NCBI RefSeq assembly: GCF_002973595.1
Contig: NZ_PVEO01000001.1
Coordinates: forward strand, 558,001 to 622,000
DNA from: Jejuia pallidilutea
GTDB lineage: Bacteria; Bacteroidota; Bacteroidia; Flavobacteriales; Flavobacteriaceae
Reading direction: 5' to 3'
DNA: 64,000 nucleotides
This document shows, in pieces, positions 1 through 7,554 of this stretch. Positions within the stretch are counted from its first letter, which is position 1, and each line of letters begins with the position of its first letter. Both the position numbers and the translations under genes were made by a program. The notes under the pieces are model-generated. The model ran no database searches. It had not been told where the DNA came from and saw only the letters and a program-made list of their open reading frames with translations.

Positions 1-1893
1 AATTAAAAAGTATCCTGGATATCCTGTATTTTCTATAACACTTAACTCAAAATCGAGTCGTTCCCTTACCTCGTCAGACAGTTCTTCGCCATAGCGTTTT
101 TTTGCACCTTCGTAAGTGAGGTGTCTTAAATAGGCATTTTCGCCTCGTTTACCGCCATCAACTAAATCTTCTTCATGCTTAAATTGTTCTGGTATATTAA
201 ACGCAGGCAGTAAAACATCTCGCGCCAATTGAAATGCTTCTACTTTATCTACAATCTCCTGTACATTTATAATAGCTTCAGGAATGTCTTTAAAAAGCGC
301 TTTCATTTCGTCTGAAGACTTAAAATAGTATTCTTGGTTAGGTAACCCGTAACGGTATCCTCGTCCGCGACCTATAGGTGTTGCTTGTTTTTCACCATCT
401 TTTACACACAATAAAATATCATGCGCATTAGCATCTTCTTGTTTTCTATAATACGTATTATTTGATGCTACCAACTTAACATCGTGTTTTCTGGCAAGTT
501 TTATTAAAGTGGGATTTACACGATTTTCATCTTCTTGATTATGGCGCATAAGTTCTACATACAAATCGTCTCCAAACTCATTTTTCCACCATAAAAGCGC
601 CTCTTCTGCTTGATTTTCACCTATATTTAAAACCTTACTTGGCACTTCTCCATATAAATTACCTGTAAGTACAATAATATCTTCTTTGTATTGTTGAATG
701 AGTTTTTTATCTATTCTTGGTAAATAATAAAATCCATCTACAAAAGCATGCGACGAGAGTTTAGCTAAATTATGATAGCCATTTTTATTCTTTGCTAGAA
801 GTACTATTTGGTACCCATTATCTTTTCTAGTTTTGTCGGTATGATCTTCACATACAAAAAACTCACAACCAACAATTGGTTTTATTAATTTGGCGTTTGT
901 AGTTTCACCCTTTTCTTTTGCCTCTTCAATTTTAGATTTTATGCCGCTGTTTACTTTATTTATGGCATTTACAAAATGAAACGCGCCCATCATATTAGCA
1001 TGGTCTGTTAATGCTACTGCAGGCATGTTATGTTCTGCTGCCGCACTTACCAAATCTGAAACACTCATAGTAGATTGCAGTACCGAAAACTGCGAATGGT
1101 TGTGTAAATGCACAAAATTTACATCGGCTAAATCTGAAACATTTTGCTTTATTTCTTCTGAAGAAATACTAGATTTACTCTTTTGGAGACGCTCCCTAAT
1201 TTTGGCACTTTCCCTTTTAAGGTTAATGTGTTTTAACCCTATAAGCTGAATAGTTTCTGGGTTTGCTTTTTTGAAATTCTCGAAGTAATTGGGCTGAACA
1301 TCCAGTTCTTCTTTAGTATACGCCTCTAAACGAATTAATTCTAAAAAACAACGTGTGGTAGCCTCAACATCGGCTGTTGCATTGTGCGCTTCGGCAAAAG
1401 GCTCGTTAAATAAAAATTCATGAAGCTCTGTTAATGTTGGCAATTTAAATTTACCATAACGCCCTCCTGGAATTTGGCACAAACTTGCTGTGTGTTCGGT
1501 ACATGTATCTAAAACAGGCAATTCCTGTAGTGGGTTTGCTACATCACCACGCACGAATTCGGCTCCCATAATATTTAAATCGAACTTTACGTTTTGCCCT
1601 ACCACAAACTTGGTTTTACCCAAAGCCTCATTAAATTTTTCTAAAACCTCAGCTAGCGGTACGCCTTGTTCTTGTGCTAATTCTGTAGAAATACCATGGA
1701 TTTTCTCTGCATCGTAAGGAATGTTAAATCCATCAGGTTTCACCAAATAATCTTTACTCTCTATACAATTGCCCATAGCATCGTGCAATTGCCATGCAAT
1801 TTGTATACACCTTGGCCAGTTGTCAACATCTGTAATTGGCGCGTCCCAACGCTTTGGTAAACCTGTAGTTTCTGTATCGAAAATTAAGTACAT
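1..1893 (-). CDS. dnaE: DNA polymerase III alpha subunit with N-terminal exonuclease (5' part, runs off the window)
   Basis: Replicative DNA polymerase catalytic subunit. Only the first 631 residues lie in the window; the frame is open to base 1, and the family is about 1500 residues in Flavobacteria. The ATG at 1893 gives MYLIFDTETTGLPKRW, the ExoI motif of a DEDD 3'-5' proofreading exonuclease. A matching ExoIII motif (HNATADVEAT) follows near residue 170. From about residue 257 the PHP domain begins (FVHLHNHSQFSVLQ, then ALTDHANMMGAFHF). The fused exonuclease is usual in Bacteroidota and would supply proofreading in cis. The polymerase palm domain lies outside the window. The gene upstream on the same strand (DUF2383) is separated from it by a terminator, so dnaE has its own promoter in 1894-2013, which I could not place. 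Confidence 0.96.
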   Translation of the reverse strand, partial: MYLIFDTETTGLPKRWDAPITDVDNWPRCIQIAWQLHDAMGNCIESKDYLVKPDGFNIPYDAEKIHGISTELAQEQGVPLAEVLEKFNEALGKTKFVVGQNVKFDLNIMGAEFVRGDVANPLQELPVLDTCTEHTASLCQIPGGRYGKFKLPTLTELHEFLFNEPFAEAHNATADVEATTRCFLELIRLEAYTKEELDVQPNYFENFKKANPETIQLIGLKHINLKRESAKIRERLQKSKSSISSEEIKQNVSDLADVNFVHLHNHSQFSVLQSTMSVSDLVSAAAEHNMPAVALTDHANMMGAFHFVNAINKVNSGIKSKIEEAKEKGETTNAKLIKPIVGCEFFVCEDHTDKTRKDNGYQIVLLAKNKNGYHNLAKLSSHAFVDGFYYLPRIDKKLIQQYKEDIIVLTGNLYGEVPSKVLNIGENQAEEALLWWKNEFGDDLYVELMRHNQEDENRVNPTLIKLARKHDVKLVASNNTYYRKQEDANAHDILLCVKDGEKQATPIGRGRGYRYGLPNQEYYFKSSDEMKALFKDIPEAIINVQEIVDKVEAFQLARDVLLPAFNIPEQFKHEEDLVDGGKRGENAYLRHLTYEGAKKRYGEELSDEVRERLDFELSVIENTGYPGYFLI

Positions 1894-2013
1894 TCTTTAT
1901 GTTTATCGGTTGATTTGTTTATTCGCTTAGAGCAAAAACGAAGTGTATAAAAATACATAGAAATATCACTTTTTTTTAACCAAGTTATCAAGAGTTTTAA
2001 ACAAAACAAAAAA

Positions 2014-2041
2014 AAACGCAACCTAATTAAAGATTGCGTTT
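2014..2041 (-). terminator. Rho-independent terminator after the DUF2383 gene
   Basis: Inverted repeat with 8-base arms (AAACGCAA at 2014-2021, TTGCGTTT at 2034-2041) and a 12-base loop. Read on the minus strand it is followed by a T-rich run (2004-2016). It lies 28 bases past the stop of the DUF2383 gene and separates it from dnaE. Confidence 0.8.
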
Positions 2042-2069
2042 CGCTACTAACCAAACTAAACTACTGTAT

Positions 2070-2519
2070 TTATGACACTAGTTCTTCATGTACTTTTTCA
2101 GTATTAATTGCTGCCTGTATAGCATCTCTCTGCTTAATTAACATATTATCAATGCTTGGTGGCAGTGTTTTGTCTTCTAAAATTTCATTATATTCTTCAA
2201 GACTTGCCTCTTCGCCCCTAATAGCTTCTTCTAAAATAGCTTCCTCATCATTTGAAGAGAATAACGATTTTAAGCTCATCCAATTTCTGTGTACAGTTCC
2301 TTTAAAACTTCCAGAATCTTTAGGGTCTTCGCCATAGCGTAATATTTCTGTTCTTATTTCTTTAGCAAATTCGCTGCGCTCGGTAGCCCTTCGTTTAAAG
2401 AAAATTTTTAGGGTAGAGCTATCAACGTTTTCAGCAGCATTAATATACCCTTTTTCAGCATCGTAATTTTTTACCAATAGTTCGTTTAATTTGTTTGAAA
2501 TTTTTTCTGTATACTTCAT
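2070..2519 (-). CDS. PA2169-family four-helix-bundle protein (DUF2383)
   Basis: Small acidic, helical protein of about 149 residues resembling the PA2169/DUF2383 family, ferritin-like bundles of unknown biochemical role often linked to stress. The family pattern is seen in the N-terminus (MKYTEKISNKLNELLVKNYD, then EKGYINAAENV) and in regularly spaced Glu residues in later helices (EEAILEEAIRGEEASLEEY). I place the start at the ATG at 2519. A longer reading from a TTG at 2546 adds nine residues that do not fit the family. No signal peptide or membrane segment. It appears monocistronic, with a strong terminator after it. Confidence 0.85.
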   Translation of the reverse strand: MKYTEKISNKLNELLVKNYDAEKGYINAAENVDSSTLKIFFKRRATERSEFAKEIRTEILRYGEDPKDSGSFKGTVHRNWMSLKSLFSSNDEEAILEEAIRGEEASLEEYNEILEDKTLPPSIDNMLIKQRDAIQAAINTEKVHEELVS

Positions 2520-2717
2520 AATATCATTTTCATTTTTAAATTTCAATACCTTCTTTTAAAGATGCGTATTGTTTCACATCGTATACCTTAATATAAGCCG
2601 AAATATCACTGCTGTCAAGCTATTTAACAGTGTTTATCATAGTTTTAAGAATCCTTAACGTTTTATGCCCTTATTTAGGATAATTTATCATAAATTGTAC
2701 TGTTTTATTTTAACGCT

Positions 2718-3782
2718 ATGAAGCCTAAACACTTTATTTTATTAGTAATCCCAATTGTTTTCTTAAATTGTAAATCGCCAAATATTGCGCTTTATGTAGG
2801 CACGTACACAAAAGGAGATAGTGAAGGCATTTACAGGCTAGATTTTAATACCAAAACTGGTATTTTATCTAATTTACAGTTGAGTGTTGCCACAGATAAC
2901 CCATCCTTTTTAACCTATTCGCCAGATAGAACATATATGTACTCCACTAATGGAACTGGTAATGGGTTTTTATCATCCTACAAAGTAAATAATGATGGAA
3001 GTCTTACTATTTTAAACCGTGTTAGTAGCGAGGGTAAAGGCCCTTGCCATATCTCTATAAACAATAAAGGCACCAAAATTGCCATTTCTAACTATGGTGG
3101 TGGCACAGTTTCAATTTACCCAATACATACAGATGGTAGCTTAAAAGAAGCATCGCAAGTTTTTAATCATAATACTAACAATGAAACATCTCATGTACAT
3201 TCTGCACAATTTTTTAAGGACGATTTATTTGTAGCAGACTTAGGCAGAAATGCTATATACCAATATGTATTAAATAATGATGCCTATAAATTAAAACACA
3301 AAGCCATAGTTAAAACAACTGGTAACCCCGGGCCTAGGCATTTTGCCTTAACTAAAGATGGCAATTATATTTATGTTATAAATGAATATGGCGCTTCAAT
3401 AACTTCTATAAAAAGAACTGAAAACGGATTTGAACTTATTGACGAAGATAACACTCTAGAACCTACTTTTAAAGGGTTTAATAAGTGTGCCGATATTCAC
3501 CTTTCTAAAGACGAACGTTTTTTATACGGTTCCAATAGAGGCGAAAACACCATAGCCGTGTTTAAGAGAGACATTACTACTGGCAACATCGAAAGGATAC
3601 AGAATATAAGCGTTCACGGGGATTGGCCACGTAACTTTACCATAGACCCAACAGGTGAGTTTTTACTTGTGGCCAATAGAAACACCCAAAATATTGCCGT
3701 TTTTAGTATAGATAATACTTCTGGCAAGCTCTCATTTTTACACGATTTTAAAGTCCCCGAACCCGTGTGTTTATTATTTTAA
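2718..3782 (+). CDS. Lactonase family seven-bladed beta-propeller lipoprotein
   Basis: 354 residues with a lipoprotein signal peptide (VFLNC, predicted lipidated Cys18), so probably membrane-anchored and exported. The body matches the lactonase / YbhE-like 6-phosphogluconolactonase family: repeated propeller strands such as LYVGTYTKGDSEGIY near the start, GKGPCHISINNKG, NPGPRHFALTKDGNYIYVINE, and HGDWPRNFTIDPTGEFLLVANR near the end. Cytosolic family members hydrolyse 6-phosphogluconolactone. The lipobox makes that substrate unlikely here, so the true substrate is unknown. It stands alone: opposite in strand to its left neighbour, and 96 bases before rpsP, which has its own -7 box. Confidence 0.85.
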   Translation: MKPKHFILLVIPIVFLNCKSPNIALYVGTYTKGDSEGIYRLDFNTKTGILSNLQLSVATDNPSFLTYSPDRTYMYSTNGTGNGFLSSYKVNNDGSLTILNRVSSEGKGPCHISINNKGTKIAISNYGGGTVSIYPIHTDGSLKEASQVFNHNTNNETSHVHSAQFFKDDLFVADLGRNAIYQYVLNNDAYKLKHKAIVKTTGNPGPRHFALTKDGNYIYVINEYGASITSIKRTENGFELIDEDNTLEPTFKGFNKCADIHLSKDERFLYGSNRGENTIAVFKRDITTGNIERIQNISVHGDWPRNFTIDPTGEFLLVANRNTQNIAVFSIDNTSGKLSFLHDFKVPEPVCLLF

Positions 3783-3823
3783 ATTCGTTATAAAATAAAA
3801 CGCTGATTTTTAAAAAAATATGG

Positions 3824-3831
3824 TATATTTG
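3824..3831 (+). promoter_or_regulatory. -7 promoter box of rpsP
   Basis: TATATTTG fits the Bacteroidota -7 consensus TAnnTTTG, 47 bases before the rpsP ATG. I see no clear -33 TTG at the right spacing. The expected transcript starts about 3838 and contains a small hairpin (GAGGT at 3849-3853, ACCTC at 3859-3863). Confidence 0.6.
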
Positions 3832-3848
3832 CGCCCTCATTAATAACC

Positions 3849-3863
3849 GAGGTCGGGAACCTC
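3849..3863 (+). other. Hairpin in the rpsP 5' leader
   Basis: GAGGT-CGGGA-ACCTC forms a 5-bp stem with a 5-base loop, 15 bases before the rpsP start codon. Position and G-rich loop suggest a possible autoregulatory ribosomal-protein leader, but this is inference from one sequence. Confidence 0.4.
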
Positions 3864-3878
3864 AAATAATTAATTTAT

Positions 3879-4382
3879 ATGCCAGTAAAAATTAGATTAC
3901 AAAGACACGGTAAAAAGGGAAAACCTTATTACTGGATCGTAGCAGCAGATTCACGCTCTAAAAGAGATGGTAAATACCTAGAAAAATTAGGTGCTTACAA
4001 TCCAAACACTAATCCTGCAACTGTAGAATTAGATGTTGATAGCGCTGTAAAATGGCTTCAGAATGGTGCGCAACCAACTGATACCGCTAGAACACTTTTA
4101 TCGTATAGAGGTGCTTTAATGAAAAATCATCTTGCAGGTGGTGTTAGAAAAGGCGCTTTAACTGAAGAACAAGCTGAAGAGAAATTTAAAGCTTGGTTAG
4201 AAGAAAAAGAAGCGAAAATTCAAGCTAAAGCTGAGGGATTATCTGAGGCTGAAGCAAAAGCTAAAGCAGATGCTTTAGCTGCTGAAAAGGCTGTAAACGA
4301 AGCAAGAATAGCTGCGGCTGCTCCTGTTGTTGAAGAAGCTGAGGAAGCAACTGAAGCTGAGGCTTCTAACGAAGAAGAATAA
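3879..4382 (+). CDS. rpsP: 30S ribosomal protein bS16 with long C-terminal tail
   Basis: Small-subunit ribosomal protein that supports 16S rRNA folding. The first 80 or so residues are the conserved domain (MPVKIRLQRHGKKGKPYYWI, SKRDGKYLEKLGAYNP). At 167 residues it is about twice the length of E. coli bS16. The rest is a Lys/Glu/Ala-rich, probably helical then disordered tail ending in an acidic stretch; such tails are common in Bacteroidota. It heads a group with rimM and trmN6, but a terminator and a repeat element separate it from rimM, so read-through is probably partial. Confidence 0.98.
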   Translation: MPVKIRLQRHGKKGKPYYWIVAADSRSKRDGKYLEKLGAYNPNTNPATVELDVDSAVKWLQNGAQPTDTARTLLSYRGALMKNHLAGGVRKGALTEEQAEEKFKAWLEEKEAKIQAKAEGLSEAEAKAKADALAAEKAVNEARIAAAAPVVEEAEEATEAEASNEEE

Positions 4383-4404
4383 AAAATTAATTTTTTATAC
4401 TTTT

Positions 4405-4433
4405 AAACTCCGATAGAAATATCGGAGTTTTTT
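4405..4433 (+). terminator. Rho-independent terminator after rpsP
   Basis: Perfect 10-base arms (AAACTCCGAT 4405-4414; ATCGGAGTTT 4421-4430), 6-base loop, followed by TTT. It lies 22 bases past the rpsP stop and should reduce transcription into rimM. Confidence 0.85.
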
Positions 4434-4453
4434 ATGCAAAATTGTTTTGCATT

Positions 4454-4515
4454 ATGCTGAATTTATTTCAGCATCTTTAAAATCAAGGAATGAGATCCTG
4501 AAACAAGTTCAGGAT
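4454..4515. repeat. REP-like double hairpin
   Basis: Two small palindromes in tandem share the core CTGAA-N5-TTCAG: ATGCTGAA/TTCAGCAT at 4454-4474, and ATCCTGAA/TTCAGGAT at 4495-4515, each with 8-bp arms and a 5-base loop. They are 20 bases apart, between the rpsP terminator and rimM. The layout resembles repetitive extragenic palindromes. A related core occurs at 48656-48670. Confidence 0.6.
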
Positions 4516-4534
4516 GAAAAATTAAAAAATTTTC

Positions 4535-5065
4535 ATGCAAAAAGAGGATTGTTTTTATTTGGGTAAAATTGTAAAAAAGTACAGTTTTAAAGGCGAAGTA
4601 CTAGCTAAATTAGATACCGACCAACCTGAACTCTACGAAAATTTAGATGCTATTTTTTTAGAGTTACGCAATAACCTTGTGCCCTTTTTTGTTGAAAACT
4701 CCCAACTACATAAATCTGAACTACTGCGTATAAAATTTGAAGATGTTGACGATGAAGCCGATGCAGACGCTATTATAAAAAGCGGCCTTTACCTACCCCT
4801 TGCCACATTACCTAAACTGGAAGGTAATAAGTTTTACTTTCATGAAGTAATTGGGTTTACCGTAACAGATAAAAATTTTGGAGACGTTGGCACTGTAAAA
4901 GCCATTAACGATGCTACGGCGCAATCGCTTTTTGAAATTGATAGGGATGGTATTGAGGTTTTAATACCCATGAATGATGAATTTATATTAAAAGTAGATA
5001 GAGACAGCAAAACTATTCTTGTTGAAACTCCCGAAGGTTTAATCGATTTATATTTAGAAGAATAA
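4535..5065 (+). CDS. rimM: 16S rRNA processing protein RimM
   Basis: Ribosome maturation factor for the 30S head, which binds uS19 and assists late 16S processing. 176 residues, normal length. The N-terminal RimM beta-barrel begins CFYLGKIVKKYSFKGEVLAKL. A PRC-barrel follows from about residue 95 (FYFHEVIGFTVTDKNFGDVG) and ends with the typical LIPMNDEFILKVD segment. It follows rpsP, the classical order, and precedes trmN6 by 2 bases, so the latter two are almost certainly cotranslated. The start is 20 bases after the double-hairpin element. Confidence 0.96.
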   Translation: MQKEDCFYLGKIVKKYSFKGEVLAKLDTDQPELYENLDAIFLELRNNLVPFFVENSQLHKSELLRIKFEDVDDEADADAIIKSGLYLPLATLPKLEGNKFYFHEVIGFTVTDKNFGDVGTVKAINDATAQSLFEIDRDGIEVLIPMNDEFILKVDRDSKTILVETPEGLIDLYLEE

Positions 5066-5067
5066 CA

Positions 5068-5784
5068 ATGCCCAATCAACTTTTTCAATTTAAACAATTC
5101 TCGGTTCAACAAGACCAATGCGCCATGAAAATTGGTACAGACGGGGTGCTTTTAGGGGCGTGGACCTCGGTTGAGCATAACCCTTATAATATTTTAGATA
5201 TTGGTGCAGGCACAGGCATTTTAAGCCTCATGATGGCACAACGAAGCAATGCAGAACAAATTGAGGCTATAGAAATTGATGATGATGCCTTTGAACAATG
5301 TGCTGAAAACTTTGAAAACTCACCTTGGAACGACAGGCTTTTTTGTTTTCATGCGTCCTTATTAGAGTATATTGAGGCTGTAGATGAAAAATTCGATCTT
5401 ATTATTTGCAATCCCCCTTTTTATTCAGAAGATTACAAAACTAATGATGCATCTCGAGATTTAGCTCGTTTTAGTGATGCTATGCCAATGGAACATATCA
5501 TTTTTGCTGTTATTAACTTTCTATCAAAAAAAGGTAAGTTCTCCATAGTTGTTCCTTTTAAAGAAGAAGGCAAATATATAGAAGAAGCTAGCCTTATTCA
5601 CCTATTTCCAAATCGTATTTTACGTGTTAAAGGCAATCCTACTTCCAATATAAAACGAAGCCTTATCGAGTTTTCCTATCAGAAAAGCGATGCAATAATA
5701 CGTGAACTGGTTATTGAAAACCAAAGACACCAATACACCCAAGAATATATAAACTTAACCAAAGATTTCTACCTAAAAATGTAA
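5068..5784 (+). CDS. trmN6: tRNA1(Val) (adenine37-N6)-methyltransferase
   Basis: S-adenosylmethionine-dependent methyltransferase that modifies A37 of tRNA-Val (E. coli YfiC/TrmM). 238 residues. The SAM-binding loop is ILDIGAGTGILSLMM near residue 45, with the acidic residue in AIEIDDDAFEQ. The catalytic NPPF motif is in IICNPPFYSEDY near residue 116, and the signature MPMEHIIFAV occurs near residue 142. The gene starts 2 bases after the rimM stop, so translation is coupled. Other class I N6-adenine methyltransferases share NPPF, but the N-terminus (FQFKQFSVQQDQCAMKIGTD) is characteristic of this family. Confidence 0.92.
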   Translation: MPNQLFQFKQFSVQQDQCAMKIGTDGVLLGAWTSVEHNPYNILDIGAGTGILSLMMAQRSNAEQIEAIEIDDDAFEQCAENFENSPWNDRLFCFHASLLEYIEAVDEKFDLIICNPPFYSEDYKTNDASRDLARFSDAMPMEHIIFAVINFLSKKGKFSIVVPFKEEGKYIEEASLIHLFPNRILRVKGNPTSNIKRSLIEFSYQKSDAIIRELVIENQRHQYTQEYINLTKDFYLKM

Positions 5785-5889
5785 TGATATCAACAAAGAT
5801 TCTTTAAATTTGATAATATTAAATGATGAATTCTTAAAAAAACATAAGTTTCATTATTAATTCTCAAGTTAAACCTCATTGATATTGTT

Positions 5890-7068
5890 ATGAAACCAGA
5901 TCTATTCGAAGCACCAGATTACTACAATTTAGATGAATTACTTACCGATGAACATAAACTGGTACGTAATACTGCCAGAGCATGGGTAAAGCGCGATGTA
6001 TCTCCAATTATTGAAGCCTACGCACAAAAAGCAGAATTCCCCACACAAATCATAGAGGGTTTAGCAGAAATTGGTGCTTTTGGTCCATACATTCCTGAAG
6101 AATATGGAGGTGCCGGTTTAGATCAAATTTCATACGGTTTAATTATGCAGGAAATAGAGCGTGGCGATTCTGGCGTTCGTTCTACGGCCTCGGTACAATC
6201 ATCCTTGGTAATGTATCCTATTTGGAAATATGGTAATGAGGCACAACGCCAAAAATACCTGCCTAAACTAGCAAGCGGCGAATGGATGGGGTGCTTTGGA
6301 TTAACTGAACCAGACCACGGTAGCAACCCTGGTGGTATGACAACCAACTTTAAAGATAATGGCGACCACTATTTGCTCAATGGTGCTAAAATGTGGATAA
6401 GCAATGCGCCTTTTGCACAAGTAGCTATAGTTTGGGCTAAAAACGAAGCGGGTAGAATACACGGTTTAATAGTTGAACGCGGTATGGAAGGGTTTTCTAC
6501 ACCAGAAACACACAATAAATGGTCGCTCCGTGCTTCAGCTACAGGTGAGCTTATTTTCGATAATGTAAAAGTTCCCAAAGAAAACTTATTACCTAACAAA
6601 TCTGGGTTAGGCGCACCACTAGGATGTTTAGATTCCGCAAGATATGGCATTGCTTGGGGCGCTATTGGCGCCGCTATGGATTGTTACGATACTGCACTTA
6701 GATATAGCAAAGAACGCTTGCAATTTGGGAAACCTATTGGGCAGTTTCAACTACAGCAAAAAAAACTAGCTGAAATGATTACCGAAATTACCAAAGCTCA
6801 ACTTTTAGCTTGGAGATTAGGTGTAATGCGAGACAACGGTACTGCAACCTCTGCGCAAATATCAATGGCGAAACGTAATAATGTAAATATGGCACTTAAC
6901 ATCGCTCGTGAAGCAAGACAAATATTAGGAGGCATGGGAATTACTGGCGAATATAGCATAATGCGACACATGATGAATTTAGAGAGTGTGATTACCTATG
7001 AAGGCACTCACGATATTCATTTACTTATTACTGGTTTGGATATTACGGGACTAAATGGATTTAAATGA
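5890..7068 (+). CDS. gcdH: Acyl-CoA dehydrogenase, glutaryl-CoA dehydrogenase type
   Basis: FAD-dependent acyl-CoA dehydrogenase of 392 residues. The closest family by motif is glutaryl-CoA dehydrogenase, which oxidises and decarboxylates glutaryl-CoA to crotonyl-CoA in lysine/tryptophan breakdown. Seen: GCFGLTEPDHGSNPGGM (FAD/substrate binding), WISNAPFAQVAIVWA, ERLQFGKPIGQFQLQQ, and the C-terminal catalytic base Glu371 in YEGTHDIH, the GCDH position. No targeting signal. Its stop codon overlaps the start of the VOC gene (ATGATG at 7065-7070), so the two were cotranslated before that gene was frameshifted. Substrate is inferred from family only. Confidence 0.88.
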   Translation: MKPDLFEAPDYYNLDELLTDEHKLVRNTARAWVKRDVSPIIEAYAQKAEFPTQIIEGLAEIGAFGPYIPEEYGGAGLDQISYGLIMQEIERGDSGVRSTASVQSSLVMYPIWKYGNEAQRQKYLPKLASGEWMGCFGLTEPDHGSNPGGMTTNFKDNGDHYLLNGAKMWISNAPFAQVAIVWAKNEAGRIHGLIVERGMEGFSTPETHNKWSLRASATGELIFDNVKVPKENLLPNKSGLGAPLGCLDSARYGIAWGAIGAAMDCYDTALRYSKERLQFGKPIGQFQLQQKKLAEMITEITKAQLLAWRLGVMRDNGTATSAQISMAKRNNVNMALNIAREARQILGGMGITGEYSIMRHMMNLESVITYEGTHDIHLLITGLDITGLNGFK

Positions 7069-7407
7069 TGCATACACACATTAATTATGTAGAGTTTAAA
7101 AACCCATAATCTTAAAAAAACAAAACAATTTTATTCAAAGTGCTTTGGTTGGGTTTTTACAGATTATGGAGATACTTATGTTGCGTTTTCAGAGAGTAGA
7201 CTTGAGGGCGGATTTGAACAAACCGAAGAAAAAATTACTAACGGTGCTTTAGTGGTTTTATATCACGAAAATCTAGAAACCATAAAAGATAAAATAATTA
7301 AAGCTAAAGGAATAATTACAACAGATATCTTTTCTTTCCCAGGAGGCAGTAGGTTTCATTTTACAGATCCATCAGGAAATGAACTAGCTGTATGGAGCGA
7401 CAAATAG
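7065..7407 (+). pseudogene. VOC (glyoxalase-fold) protein, frameshifted
   Basis: A gene of about 113 codons for a vicinal-oxygen-chelate protein, broken near codon 11. From the ATG at 7068 the frame reads MHTHINYVEFK and then hits TAA at 7107-7109. In the next frame an open stretch runs from 7105 to the TAG at 7405: HNLKKTKQFYSKCFGWVF, later SFPGGSRFHFTDPSGNELAVW, the usual VOC ending. Removing one A from the AAAAA run at 7098-7102 restores one frame. The start overlaps the stop of the dehydrogenase. Either a recent pseudogene, a sequencing error, or (less likely) recoding. Confidence 0.85.
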
Positions 7408-7453
7408 CATCCTTTTTTTTAAAATTCTAAAACTGCTTATTACTACAACGTTA

Positions 7454-7500
7454 TCGTAAAAAATATACTGATAACATGACTTTTGACATGTTTTTTACGA
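7454..7500. promoter_or_regulatory. Inverted repeats upstream of the 1150-residue gene
   Basis: A perfect 10-base inverted repeat (TCGTAAAAAA 7454-7463; TTTTTTACGA 7491-7500) encloses a smaller one (AACATG 7473-7478; CATGTT 7487-7492). It overlaps a third (GTTATC 7450-7455; GATAAC 7470-7475). It could be an operator or the terminator of the VOC gene. Confidence 0.45.
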
Positions 7501-7511
7501 AGTTCATGCAA

Positions 7512-7519
7512 TAGTTTTG
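7512..7519 (+). promoter_or_regulatory. -7 promoter box of the 1150-residue gene
   Basis: TAGTTTTG matches TAnnTTTG, 35 bases before the ATG at 7555. No -33 TTG is correctly spaced (the nearest TTG, 7483-7485, is 26 bases away). Confidence 0.45.
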
Positions 7520-7554
7520 CTCTAGAAATTATTCTAAATATCAAGTGAAACGTC

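Noticed and set aside
1025-1249. Small frames on the plus strand inside dnaE, glyS, clpX and similar genes
   Set aside because: They are antisense shadows of strongly conserved genes with no family resemblance.
7065-7407. Programmed frameshift in the VOC gene
   Set aside because: The A run is not in the frame of a -1 slippery heptamer and a +1 shift would be required; a plain indel is simpler.
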